The notes beneath the pieces are model-generated. The model did not search any database, was not told where the DNA came from, and saw only the letters and a program-made list of their open reading frames with translations. A program made the position numbers and the translations under genes. A DNA stretch of 64,000 nucleotides from Chloroflexi bacterium OLB13 (GTDB lineage: Bacteria > Chloroflexota > Anaerolineae > Aggregatilineales > Phototrophicaceae). The stretch covers positions 124,001 through 188,000 of the forward strand of contig JZRA01000068.1 of the NCBI GenBank assembly GCA_001567485.1, in the 5' to 3' direction. Position 1 is the stretch's first letter. Every line of letters starts with the position of its first letter. Below are positions 27,015 through 37,502 of the stretch, in pieces.

Positions 27015-28948
27015 CAGCTCGCCACTCCGCCCGGTACCGGTTCCATAGGTTCGATTCGGATGGCGACGTCGAGCGTTTGAGTGCGCCCATCCTGATACGT
27101 GATGGTCGACGTGATCCGCGCCTCGTCGTAGTCTCCGTACAGCGCGTCGATCAGTTCCTGATAGCGGGACGCGATATAGCCCCGGCGCACCTTGCGGGTT
27201 CGGGTGAGTTCGGCGTCGTCGGCGTCCAGCTCCTTGTGCAGCAGCAGGAACTTGCGAATGCGCGCCGCCCCCGGCAGATCAGCGTTGGTGCGCTCGACCT
27301 CGCGCCGGATTAGGTCGTAGACGTTGGGCTTCTGCGATAAGTCGGTGTAGGTGGTGTACGCGGTTTTGTGGTTCTCCGCCCACTTGCCGACGTTTCCGAA
27401 GTCGATGTTGATTATGGCCGTCACGTATGGGAAATCGTCGCCGCCGAACACGACCGCCTCGCGGACGTACTGGCTGAACTTCAGCTTGTTCTCGATGAAC
27501 TGCGGCGAGAAACGCGTGCCGTCGTGCAGGGTCATCACGTCTTTGGCGCGGTCGATGACGATCAGGTGTCCGTCCTCGTCGAAGTACCCCGCGTCACCGG
27601 TGCGAACCCAACCGTCTTCGGTCAGCGCCGAGGTCGTCGCTTCGGGATTGTTGAAGTAGCCGGAGAAACACATCGGGCCCCGCACGAGGATTTCGCCGCG
27701 ATTGTCCGTCGTGACCTCCGCGCCGGGCATCGCCGTGCCGACAGTCTGGAACTTGATGTCGTCGTCGCGGTGGATGACGCAGATTCCGGTCGTTTCGGTC
27801 TGGCCGTAACCCTGCTTGAGGTTGACGCCGAGGCCGTGGAAGAAGCGGAACACATCAGGGCCGAGCGCCGCGCCTGCCGTGTACGCCCACTTGATTCGGC
27901 GCAGGCCGAGCTGGTCGAGCAGGTTGTGGAACACGAGGAGTCGTGCCGCCGCCAGACCGGCCCGCTGCCAGAACGTCAGCGACTTGTTGGCGAACTTGAG
28001 ATCAGCCGCGCGCCGGCCGATGGTCAGCGCCCAATTGAAGATCGTGCGCTTGACCCGGTCGGCGTCCTCGATCTTGACCTGCACGGTGCTGAGCATGTTC
28101 TCCCAGATGCGCGGCGGCGCGAACATGATATGCGGGCCGATCTCGCGCAGGTCGTGCTGCACGGTCTCCGGCTCTTCCGGGAAGTTCAGCGCGAAGCCGA
28201 TCCGCATGCCGCACGCCATCGACATCATCTGCTCACCGATCCACGCCAGCGGCAGGAAGCTCACGAATTCGTGCTGCGGTTTGAAGTGATCGACCGCGGC
28301 CAGTCCATCCGCCATGCTGAGCAGGTTGCCATGCGAGATCAATGCCAACTTGGGCTTGCTCGTCGTGCCGGAAGTCGTGCTGATGATGGCGGTGTCGTCG
28401 GACTTGCCGAGATTCACCTGCTCGTCAAACCACGCGGGTTGTTCGGCGTGCATGGCCGCGCCATCGGACTCGACATCGGGAAACGCGACGAGAAAATCGG
28501 CGTCGTAGTGACGCAGGCCGCGTGGATCGAAGTAGATCAGCGACTCGACGGTCTCAAGGTCGTCCCAGATATCGAGCAGCTTGTCGACCTGTTCCTGATC
28601 TTCCACGACGATGAAACGCGCTTGGCACAGGTCAATGATGTACGCCACCTCGCTCACAACCGAATCTTGGTAGATTCCGATGCTGGCGCCGCCTAAGGCT
28701 TGCGCCGCGACCTCCGCGATCACCCACTCAGGCCGGTTATCGCCGAGGATGGCGATGCGGTCGCCGCGCTGAAAGCCCATGCGATGCAGCCCGAGCGCAA
28801 AATTGCGCACGCGTGTTAAGTACTCTGTCCATGTGATCGACAGCCAGATGCCAAAGCGTTTCTCGCGTAAGGCCATGGCGTCGCCGAACTGTGCGGCGTT
28901 GGCGCGCAGCTGCTGGGGAAGGGTAGCGGGAACACTGCGCGCCGTCAT
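27014..28948 (-). CDS. AMP-dependent acyl-CoA synthetase inside the transporter operon
   Basis: 644 residues, the length of long-chain acyl-CoA ligases. The ATP-binding loop reads STTSGTTSKPKLALISHGN, the adenylate motif QGYGQTETTG, then GWVRTGDAGYFDEDGHLIVIDRAKD. The enzyme should convert a carboxylic acid, ATP and CoA into an acyl-CoA in the cytoplasm. The start at 28948 shares ATGA with the livG stop and the end overlaps livH, so it is embedded in the transporter operon. Import followed by CoA capture of the solute is the simplest reading. Chain length or aromatic specificity cannot be read from sequence. Confidence 0.92.
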   Translation of the reverse strand: MTARSVPATLPQQLRANAAQFGDAMALREKRFGIWLSITWTEYLTRVRNFALGLHRMGFQRGDRIAILGDNRPEWVIAEVAAQALGGASIGIYQDSVVSEVAYIIDLCQARFIVVEDQEQVDKLLDIWDDLETVESLIYFDPRGLRHYDADFLVAFPDVESDGAAMHAEQPAWFDEQVNLGKSDDTAIISTTSGTTSKPKLALISHGNLLSMADGLAAVDHFKPQHEFVSFLPLAWIGEQMMSMACGMRIGFALNFPEEPETVQHDLREIGPHIMFAPPRIWENMLSTVQVKIEDADRVKRTIFNWALTIGRRAADLKFANKSLTFWQRAGLAAARLLVFHNLLDQLGLRRIKWAYTAGAALGPDVFRFFHGLGVNLKQGYGQTETTGICVIHRDDDIKFQTVGTAMPGAEVTTDNRGEILVRGPMCFSGYFNNPEATTSALTEDGWVRTGDAGYFDEDGHLIVIDRAKDVMTLHDGTRFSPQFIENKLKFSQYVREAVVFGGDDFPYVTAIINIDFGNVGKWAENHKTAYTTYTDLSQKPNVYDLIRREVERTNADLPGAARIRKFLLLHKELDADDAELTRTRKVRRGYIASRYQELIDALYGDYDEARITSTITYQDGRTQTLDVAIRIEPMEPVPGGVAS

Positions 28949-29757
28949 TCCTGCTCGCCCAAATAGGCTTTGATCACCGCGGGGTCGGAGCGAACCTGAT
29001 CCGGCGCACCGACCGCGATACACCGCCCGAAATCGAGAACCGCCACGGTGTCGCTGATATCCATCACAACGCCCATGTCGTGCTCGATCAGAATGATGGT
29101 GATGCCCCACTCCTCATTGATATCGAGTACGTAGCGCGCAACGTCCTCCTTCTCCTCGACGTTCATGCCGGCCATCGGCTCATCGAGCAGCAGTAGGCCG
29201 GGGTTGACCGCCAGCGCGCGGCCCAACTCGACGCGCTTTTGCAGGCCGTACGCCAGCGCGCCGACCTGCTGCTTGCGAATCCCTTGAATCTGCAGCAGGT
29301 CGATGACGTGCTCGACAAATTCGCGGTGGCGGATTTCCTCGGCCTGCCCGCTGCCCCAGTACAGCAGGGCGGTCAGCAGATTCTTCTTCATGTGGACATG
29401 CCGGCCCAACATCAGGTTATCAAGCACGGTCATGTGGTTGAATAATTCGATGTTCTGAAACGATCGGGCGATCCCCAGATGGGCGAGACGGTGAGGGGCG
29501 GTCTTTACGAGATCGGTGTCGCCGTACCAGATGTGGCCGTGCTGCGGGCGATACAGGCCGCAGATGCAGTTCAGCATCGACGTCTTGCCCGCGCCGTTCG
29601 GGCCGATGATCGCGAAGATCTTGCCGGGTTCGACCTGAAGGCTGACGTCGGTGAGCGCCTTCACGCCGCCGAAACTCAAACTGATATGATCGACCACCAG
29701 CCGGCGCCGAGGCGGCGAATTGACTTCATAGGGGCGGGCGAAACGCGATAAGGTCAT
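28945..29757 (-). CDS. livG: Branched-chain amino acid-type ABC transporter ATPase LivG (system 2)
   Basis: 270 residues. Walker A GPNGAGKTS, RSFQNIELFNHMTVLDNL, signature-region ALAYGLQKRVELGRAL, Walker B LLLLDEPMAGMN and H-loop LIEHDMGVV place it in LivG. It is first in its operon. No SD is visible before the ATG. An 11-base palindrome, TTGAC-G-GTCAA (29758-29768), touches the start codon and could be an operator or reflect a leaderless mRNA. Confidence 0.9.
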   Translation of the reverse strand: MTLSRFARPYEVNSPPRRRLVVDHISLSFGGVKALTDVSLQVEPGKIFAIIGPNGAGKTSMLNCICGLYRPQHGHIWYGDTDLVKTAPHRLAHLGIARSFQNIELFNHMTVLDNLMLGRHVHMKKNLLTALLYWGSGQAEEIRHREFVEHVIDLLQIQGIRKQQVGALAYGLQKRVELGRALAVNPGLLLLDEPMAGMNVEEKEDVARYVLDINEEWGITIILIEHDMGVVMDISDTVAVLDFGRCIAVGAPDQVRSDPAVIKAYLGEQE

Positions 29758-29768
29758 TTGACGGTCAA
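29758..29768. promoter_or_regulatory. Palindrome at the livG (system 2) start, possible operator
   Basis: TTGAC-G-GTCAA is a perfect 5-1-5 palindrome directly abutting the ATG of the first gene of the operon. Its position would let a bound repressor block initiation. Short, so chance occurrence is possible. Confidence 0.3.
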
Positions 29769-29852
29769 CAAGATAATCGTAGGCGCCGCAAGAATCTCTG
29801 GCGCGGATATTTGACGTTCAGATTACACGCTATCGACTAAATTGCGCAAATA

Positions 29853-30827
29853 TCAGCCGGTATCGCCGGCCAACCAGCCGGGTGGCGGCGGATGATACGG
29901 CGTCGTTGGCCGCATGACGCCCCCGTCGATCACAACGGCGTTGGCGCGCTTAAGCTCTGCGATGTACGACGTGACAAAGTCCTGAGGCGTCGTGTCGAAA
30001 GCGTGCTTCGCGTAGTCAACGAACCACGGAGCCTGTAGAAGAAATGTGGTGAAATCGCGTTCGGTCATCCCGTCGGTCAGCATCAAGTTGTATGTGCCGA
30101 GCCGCTTCAAGGCGTGCCACGCCGCGCGTTCCGGCTCGGCGACCCATGTATCTAGGCGTTCGAGCGCCGCCTCCATCGCCTCGACCGGCGCGGTGATGAC
30201 CGGGCCGTGCCCTGACAGCGCGCGCCGTACCGGGGCGTCAATCGCAAGCAGGCGGTGGATGCTCTCAATGAGGCGGTGCAAGCTGGTCGCGCCCTCACGA
30301 AACGGGGTCACAGGCGCGACGTCGTTGGCGTGGAACGTGTCGCCGGCGATCAAGGTGCCTTCGTCCGTCACGAAACTGAGATGCCCGACGGTATGCCCCG
30401 GCGTGGCGACGGCCTGCACAGCCGGGCCACCGGTTTCCAGCACCATGCCGTCATCGAGGTAGACATCGACGGTGTAGCGCGGCGCGGGCTGTACGTACCA
30501 CCTGCTGACCATGCGCCGCAGGGTGCCGTCGACGGCGGCGGCGGCTTCGGTGCGCTCGGCGGCGATGGGCACGCCGTACGTCTGCTGGAAGTACTCGACC
30601 GCGCCGTTGTGATCGCAGTGGTAGTGCGTGAGCGCGATGCACTGCAAGTCGCGCGGGTGCAGGTCAAGCCGGTCAAGATGCGCCTCGACTTCCGCGGCGT
30701 CGGTCGCAAAGCCGGGGTCAATCAGAATCGGGCGCGGGCCGCGGATGATCGCCATGTTCGCGCTGGGGAACGTGCGTTCGATCAGTTCGACCGGCCTGCG
30801 GTTTGGGGGAAGTCTCACGGCGTTCAC
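29853..30827 (-). CDS. Metallo-beta-lactamase-fold hydrolase
   Basis: 324 residues. Metal-binding motifs are complete: THYHCDHNG (HxHxDH), PGHTVGH, AGDTF and SGHGPVI. The C-terminal 90 residues are helical (TERDFTTFLLQAPWFVDYAKHAF), as in RNase Z-like or LACTB2-like hydrolases with an added helical domain. Specific substrate unknown; thioesters and lactones are common in this group. The start is GTG at 30827 with AAGGA only two bases away; the GTG at 30818 would have better spacing and is an alternative. It is divergent from glpK. Confidence 0.88.
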   Translation of the reverse strand: MNAVRLPPNRRPVELIERTFPSANMAIIRGPRPILIDPGFATDAAEVEAHLDRLDLHPRDLQCIALTHYHCDHNGAVEYFQQTYGVPIAAERTEAAAAVDGTLRRMVSRWYVQPAPRYTVDVYLDDGMVLETGGPAVQAVATPGHTVGHLSFVTDEGTLIAGDTFHANDVAPVTPFREGATSLHRLIESIHRLLAIDAPVRRALSGHGPVITAPVEAMEAALERLDTWVAEPERAAWHALKRLGTYNLMLTDGMTERDFTTFLLQAPWFVDYAKHAFDTTPQDFVTSYIAELKRANAVVIDGGVMRPTTPYHPPPPGWLAGDTG

Positions 30828-30949
30828 AGTCCTTCTCGATAGCGGCGGGCGATACCGGTCAGCCGGCGATTACGGCCGCGGCACTCGTCATGCAGGCCAA
30901 TCGTGAGTCAATATAGTAACGATGAATTCTATGTACAACCGGCGGGTGA

Positions 30950-32445
<1,496 letters not shown>

Positions 32446-32449
<4 letters not shown>

Positions 32450-33510
32450 CGGCGTGTGAAGCGCATCCGCAGGCGGTTCCATGTGCCGACGATCCCGAAC
32501 GGGAAGATCAACACGACCAGCACGAAGATCAGGCCGAGGATCAACAGCCAGCTGTCGCCGATGTCGATGGTGAGCGATCCAATCGAGACCGTCGCCTCGC
32601 GCAGCAGCACATCGGCCAGCGTCAGGCCTGAAGCGCCGAGGATCGGCCCGGTGAAGGTGCCGACTCCGCCGATAATCGTCATCAGCAGCGCATCGACAGT
32701 GTGCGAAACGTTGAGCATCTCCGGCCCGATCTTCTTCGCTAGCAGGGCGTGGATGATACCGGCCAGCCCGCCTAGCACGCTGGCGATCGTGATCGACAGC
32801 AGCTTGAAGCGCAGCGTGTTGAAGCCGATGGCCTGCGCGCGCATCTCGTTTTCGCGGATCGCCTTGAACACCGCCCCGGCTGGCGAATTGACCAGCCGGC
32901 GGATGAACACGAACGTCCCGGCGAACAGCGCGAGGCTGACGTAATACAGGTTGATACGGCTTTGCGCGGCGTCGATCCAGACCGGAATGGTTGAGAGGGC
33001 GAACCCATCCTCACCGCCGGTCACGGCCCAGCGCCCGAAGTAGATCAAGACCATCTCGGAGACAGCCAGCGTGAAGATGGCGAAGTACACGCCGCGCAGC
33101 CGCAGCGTCGCAAACCCGATGCCCAAGCCCAGCACGGCGCTCACAACGATCACCAGCGCGACGCCCGCAATGAACGCGATGTCGGGTGGAAGGCCGGTCA
33201 TCTGCGTCACTATGCCGAGCAGATAGCCGCCCAGCCCGAAGAACATCGCGTGGCCGAAGCTGATCACGCCGGTGAAGCCGAACATCAGGTTGTAGCTCAT
33301 CACCAGCACAGACAAGGCGAAAATGTCGATGAGGATCGACATCCAATAGACGGCGGAACCTGACATGATATAACGCGTGCCGCGCTGGACGCCGAACGGG
33401 CTGCTGTCGGTCATCCAGCCCACGATGTGCGGAAACAGCACCAGCAGCACGGAAGAGACGATGTAAATCCACTCGCTGCGAAGGAAGCGCGTAAGACGGT
33501 TCTGGGCCAT
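32446..33510 (-). CDS. livM: Branched-chain amino acid-type ABC permease LivM (system 3)
   Basis: 354 residues with about ten hydrophobic segments. [24 protein letters not shown] and the coupling motif [23 protein letters not shown] define the LivM family. It is the last gene of the binding protein-G-F-H-M operon, three bases after livH. The last stop codon overlaps that of glpK. Confidence 0.92.
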
Positions 33511-33513
33511 GAA

Positions 33514-34536
33514 CTAGCGATCCTCCCCGAACAGGCCCTTCGGCCTCAACAGCAGCACCAGCGCGAGCAGCAGCATTGGCGACATGCTCGCCAGTACCGT
33601 CCCGATCTCAGGACGCGCGCTGAACTGCTCCATGGCCGCCCAGCCCAACCCGACCACCACGCTGCCGACCGCCGTCCCTTCGAAGCTGCCCAGCCCGCCC
33701 AGTACGATCACGGCGATGCTCGCCAACAGAAACGTGGAGCCGAGCGAATTCGTCGCGCCGAGGAACGGCACCGCGACCCCGCCGCCGAACGCCGCAAGCG
33801 CGCATCCCAGCGTGAACACCAGCGTGAACACCGCGCGGACGTTGATCCCTAACGCGCTGACCATCTCCGGATCCTGCACGCCGGCGCGGATGATGATGCC
33901 AATGCGGGTGCGCCTGAGCAGCACGGTCACGCCGGCCATCAGCAGCAGGCCCATCGCGATGACGAACAGGCGGTACGTGCTGAACGGCGTATCAAAAATC
34001 CTGAACTGCGCCTCTTGGATCGGGAGCCTGACCGTCCAGCTGTAAGGCGACGGCCCCCACAAAAACTTGACCACTTCCAGCAGGATGATCGACACGCCGA
34101 ACGTCAGCACAAGCTGGAACAGCGCGCGTTTGTACAACGGGCGCAGCAGTCCGCGCTCAAGCACATAGCCGAGGGCCGCGCCGACAAGCGTGGCGACCAT
34201 AATCGCGAAGGCAAAGCGCAGGGTCGGGTCGCTGATGAAACCGCCAAACGGGATGACGCCAGCGTCAGGGTGCACGATGTCGAACGTGATATACGCGCCG
34301 AGCATGAAGTACCCACCCTGCGCGAAATTCAGAATGTCCATCAACCCGAAAATCAGCGACAGGCCGGCGGCGACGAGGAATAGCAGCATTGCACGGAGCA
34401 AACCCGATAGCAGCGTGATGGCGAATATGCCGGGCGAGAAGTTGGCGGCGTACAACGCGAAGAGTAATATCGCGCCGATCAACGCGACCGATGTTGCGAC
34501 CGACCCGCGGCCGGCCGGAACGAGCGACTTGAGCAT
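33514..34536 (-). CDS. livH: Branched-chain amino acid-type ABC permease LivH (system 3)
   Basis: 340 residues. GLSLIFGLMDILNFAQGGYFMLGAY is the LivH hallmark and RTRIGIIIRAGVQDPEMVSALGIN the coupling region. The N-terminus has an extra hydrophobic segment (residues 15-35) not seen in the other two LivH proteins here. The start codon overlaps the livF stop by one base (TAATG), indicating coupling. Confidence 0.92.
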   Translation of the reverse strand: MLKSLVPAGRGSVATSVALIGAILLFALYAANFSPGIFAITLLSGLLRAMLLFLVAAGLSLIFGLMDILNFAQGGYFMLGAYITFDIVHPDAGVIPFGGFISDPTLRFAFAIMVATLVGAALGYVLERGLLRPLYKRALFQLVLTFGVSIILLEVVKFLWGPSPYSWTVRLPIQEAQFRIFDTPFSTYRLFVIAMGLLLMAGVTVLLRRTRIGIIIRAGVQDPEMVSALGINVRAVFTLVFTLGCALAAFGGGVAVPFLGATNSLGSTFLLASIAVIVLGGLGSFEGTAVGSVVVGLGWAAMEQFSARPEIGTVLASMSPMLLLALVLLLRPKGLFGEDR

Positions 34537-35240
34537 TACGCTACCCCCAAATACCGCTGCACCGTAGCTTCGTCCTGAATCAAGTCAGGCATCAGGCCGG
34601 ACTGGACGCTGTGGCCGTCGTCGATGATGACGTAGCGATCAGCCAGCCGCGAAGCCACGCGGAAATTCTGCTCGACCAGCAGCACCGTCTTGTCCGCGGC
34701 AAGCTCGCGAATAGCCGCCATGAGCTGTTCGATGATGACCGGCGCCAACCCTTCGCTCGGCTCGTCGATCAGCAGCAGGTGGTTGTCGGACACCAGCGCG
34801 CGCGCGACCGCCAGCATCTGCTGCTGTCCGCCGGACAGGCTTCCGCCGCGCAGGGTCACGAGCCGCTTGAGATCGGGAAACAGCCGGAAGATGAAATCGG
34901 ACGTGCGGTCGAGATCGCCTTTGGCGCGCTCGCTGATGCGTAGGTTTTCAAGGACGGTCAGCTCGCGAAAGATCGCGCGGTGCTCCGGCACGTAGCCGAC
35001 GCCGAGCCGGGCGATGGTGTATGGCGCGCGCGACTTGATGCTTGCGCCGTTGAACAGCACATCGCCGGCGGATGGCGGGGTCATCCCCATGATCGTGCGC
35101 AGGGTGGTCGTCTTGCCTGCGCCGTTTCGCCCCAGCAGCACGGTGATGCTGCCGGCCGGCACGGTGAAGTCCACGCCTTCGAGGATGTGGAACTGGTTGA
35201 TGAACGTATGCACGCCCGAAAGAGTCAGTACGTCGGTCAT
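34536..35240 (-). CDS. livF: Branched-chain amino acid-type ABC transporter ATPase LivF (system 3)
   Basis: 234 residues. Walker A GRNGAGKTT, VGYVPEHRAIFRELTVLENL, signature LSGGQQQM, Walker B LLLIDEPSEGLAP and VLLVEQNFRVASRLADRY are LivF features. The start shares ATGA with the livG stop. Gene order in this operon (binding protein, G, F, H, M) differs from the other two HAAT operons in the window. Confidence 0.92.
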   Translation of the reverse strand: MTDVLTLSGVHTFINQFHILEGVDFTVPAGSITVLLGRNGAGKTTTLRTIMGMTPPSAGDVLFNGASIKSRAPYTIARLGVGYVPEHRAIFRELTVLENLRISERAKGDLDRTSDFIFRLFPDLKRLVTLRGGSLSGGQQQMLAVARALVSDNHLLLIDEPSEGLAPVIIEQLMAAIRELAADKTVLLVEQNFRVASRLADRYVIIDDGHSVQSGLMPDLIQDEATVQRYLGVA

Positions 35241-36010
35241 GCGTGCGCTCCGGGCAGATCGTACAGTTCGCCGAGGTACACGTCCTGAACCTGCTTGTTA
35301 GCGCCGATCTCCGCCGGCGTTCCTTCAGCCAACACTTGGCCGAGGTTCATCACCGTGATCCGGTCGCAGGCGTTCATCACGACGTTCATGTTGTGCTCGA
35401 CGATTACAATCGTGCGCCCACCGAGGCTGCGCACGCGCTCGATAATCTGCATTAATTCCGGCACCTGCTCGGACGCCATGCCCGCCGTCGGCTCGTCCAG
35501 AAGTAGCAGCTTCGGGTCGGCCGCCAGCAAGATCGCGAGTTCGAGCTTGCGCTTTCCGCCGTGGGGCAGGACGCTCGCCGGTACGCTGGCTTGTCCTTGC
35601 AGGCCGACGATTTCCAGCGCCTCGGCAGCACGCGCCACATACGAGACGATGGTCGAGGCGCGCCGGAAGATCCGGAAGTTGTCGTGGCCCAACGCCTGCG
35701 CGGCCAGCCGGACGTTTTCGAGCACGGTCAGGTTCGGGAACAGGTTGATGATCTGGAACGACCGGCCGATCCCCAGATGCGCGCGCTGATGCAGCGGGAC
35801 GTTCGTGATATCCTGCCCGCGATAGAATACGCGCCCGCTGGTCGGCTTGAAGTTGCCGCACAGCAGATTGAACAGGGTCGTCTTGCCCGCCCCGTTCGGG
35901 CCGATGACGGCGTGAGTCGAACCTTCTTCGACCTGAATGGATACGTCGTTGACGGCGACCAACCCGCCGAACGCTTTCGTCAGCGAACGTGTTTCAAGAA
36001 TAGGTGTCAT
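35237..36010 (-). CDS. livG: Branched-chain amino acid-type ABC transporter ATPase LivG (system 3)
   Basis: 257 residues. Walker A GPNGAGKTT, RSFQIINLFPNLTVLENV, signature-region VLPHGGKRKLELAILLA, Walker B LLLLDEPTAGMA and H-loop VIVEHNMNVV. LPHGGKRKLE is a LivG variant of the signature. It is separated from the binding protein gene by a strong inverted repeat and is coupled to livF by a 4-base overlap. Confidence 0.92.
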   Translation of the reverse strand: MTPILETRSLTKAFGGLVAVNDVSIQVEEGSTHAVIGPNGAGKTTLFNLLCGNFKPTSGRVFYRGQDITNVPLHQRAHLGIGRSFQIINLFPNLTVLENVRLAAQALGHDNFRIFRRASTIVSYVARAAEALEIVGLQGQASVPASVLPHGGKRKLELAILLAADPKLLLLDEPTAGMASEQVPELMQIIERVRSLGGRTIVIVEHNMNVVMNACDRITVMNLGQVLAEGTPAEIGANKQVQDVYLGELYDLPGAHA

Positions 36011-36028
36011 GTCACTGTACCAAGAATC

Positions 36029-36061
36029 GCGTCCGGGGGCGTTGGCGCTGCCCCCGGACGC
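36029..36061 (-). terminator. Strong hairpin between binding protein gene 3 and livG
   Basis: GCGTCCGGGGGC (36029-36040) and GCCCCCGGACGC (36050-36061) form a perfect 12-base-pair GC-rich stem with a 9-base loop, 11 bases after the binding protein stop. The following sequence on the minus strand (GATTCTTGG) is only weakly T-rich. Confidence 0.65.
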
Positions 36062-36072
36062 ACACTTTCAGG

Positions 36073-37398
36073 CTATTCTTCGGCTCGCATAGCTTCGACC
36101 GCCGGCTTGACGACCTCCTCGATGAAGGTGTCGTTCAGCGCACAGCGTTCGGCGTAGTCGCCTTCGAGCAGGCAGGGCGGGTTCGCCGCCAGCGCATCGA
36201 CCTCGGTGACCAGCGTCCAGAATGCGTACTCAGGGCTGTCGAGGTTGTCCAGCTGCGCGACGTACATCGGCACGAGCACCTGATGGTCGCCCGGACGGAT
36301 GAAGTACGTGCCCTTCGGGCCTTCAAACACCATGCCTTCAAGCTGCGGGATGAGCGATGCGGGGAGCGTATCGCCACCTGCCGCGTCGACCGCCGCATAC
36401 AGCGCCTGACCGGTCGCAAACGCGCATTCGGTGAACAGGTCGGGATAGTCGAGCGCGCCCGCGGCCTCGGTCACCGCGACATGCTTCGCGACGAGCCAGT
36501 CGTTCGCCTCGGTGTGCGGGAACGTGTAGTGATACACGCCCGGCGCTACTTGACCGATCGTGCTCGGATCAGACAGCGCGACGAGATCGTTGCTGTTGAG
36601 CGCGCCGATGACGGCCATGTTCTCGGAAATTCCGAACTCGGCGATCTGCTGCAGAAGCGGGATAGTCGTGTCGCCGGCCCAGATCGGCAGCAGCACATCG
36701 GCGCCGCTGTCGCTCACCTGCTGCAGGTAGGCGGTGAAGTCGGTCGTCTCCAGCGGGGCGAAGATGACCTCGCTGGCGAACTTGACGCCGAACGCGGCCA
36801 ACGTCGCCTCATAGGCGGCGGCTGAAGCACGGCCGAAGTCGTAGTCGGCGGCGAGGATCACCCAGTTCTCGCCCAATTGGGTCGCGTACGACGCAAGCGC
36901 CAGCGAGTCCTGCGCGGTGTTGCGGCAGACGCGGAACGTGTTCGGGTTGAAGTTCGACCCGGTGATCGTTGGTGATGCGCCCGGCGCGGCAAACAGGATC
37001 GTGTCATAGTCGACCGCGACCTGCTGCAAGCCCAGAGTCACGCCGGAAGACGGGGCGCCGACAAGGATCTCGACCCCTTCGTTTTCGATCAACTCGCGCG
37101 CCTGCTGGCTCGCGGTATCCGGATCGCTGGCGTTGTCGCGGACGAGGATTTCGACCGGCCGGCCGGCGATCGTTAGATCGGCCAGCGCGGCGTCGAGGCT
37201 GTCGTACTCGGCCGGATCGATGCCGGCGGCATACAACAAGCCGAGCTTGAGGCCGTTATCAAGCTCGATGCCGTAGATAGCGAGCACGCCAGACAGGTCG
37301 GTCAACAGACCGATCTTGAGCGGCGCGGCCTCCTGTGCAACGCTGCCGAAGGCCAGCAGCGCGGCAAGCAGGACAAGAATAACGACTTTGGCACGCAT
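36073..37398 (-). CDS. Branched-chain amino acid-type ABC substrate-binding protein (system 3)
   Basis: 441 residues. A signal peptide (MRAKVVILVLLAALLAFG, cleaved near VAQEA) precedes LKIGLLTDLSGVLAIYG and a type I periplasmic-binding fold. NPNTFRVCRNTAQDS and AADYDFGRASAAAYEATLAAFG are typical of the amide/urea/branched-chain amino acid group of HAAT receptors. Four cysteines are present, two near the C-terminus. GGAGG lies six bases before the ATG. It is first in the operon and should be the most highly expressed gene of system 3. Confidence 0.93.
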   Translation of the reverse strand: MRAKVVILVLLAALLAFGSVAQEAAPLKIGLLTDLSGVLAIYGIELDNGLKLGLLYAAGIDPAEYDSLDAALADLTIAGRPVEILVRDNASDPDTASQQARELIENEGVEILVGAPSSGVTLGLQQVAVDYDTILFAAPGASPTITGSNFNPNTFRVCRNTAQDSLALASYATQLGENWVILAADYDFGRASAAAYEATLAAFGVKFASEVIFAPLETTDFTAYLQQVSDSGADVLLPIWAGDTTIPLLQQIAEFGISENMAVIGALNSNDLVALSDPSTIGQVAPGVYHYTFPHTEANDWLVAKHVAVTEAAGALDYPDLFTECAFATGQALYAAVDAAGGDTLPASLIPQLEGMVFEGPKGTYFIRPGDHQVLVPMYVAQLDNLDSPEYAFWTLVTEVDALAANPPCLLEGDYAERCALNDTFIEEVVKPAVEAMRAEE

Positions 37399-37455
37399 GT
37401 GTTTCCTCCAAGTAAGGTTCTAGCATAGATTACGAGCGGCGCTCGCCAAGCGCGG

Positions 37456-37483
37456 ATTGTATCCTGTTCGCCACGTTGGGCAA
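37456..37483 (-). promoter_or_regulatory. Possible promoter of the system 3 operon
   Basis: Minus strand TTGCCC (37483-37478) and TACAAT (37461-37456) with a 16-base spacer, about 60 bases before the binding protein ATG. The -10 is good, the -35 moderate. Confidence 0.4.
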
Positions 37484-37502
37484 AGGATCGCAGGCCAGCG
37501 TG

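Noticed and set aside
27368-28696. 442-codon plus-strand frame opposite the acyl-CoA synthetase
   Set aside because: Shadow of the synthetase gene; low-complexity composition and no SD-supported start.
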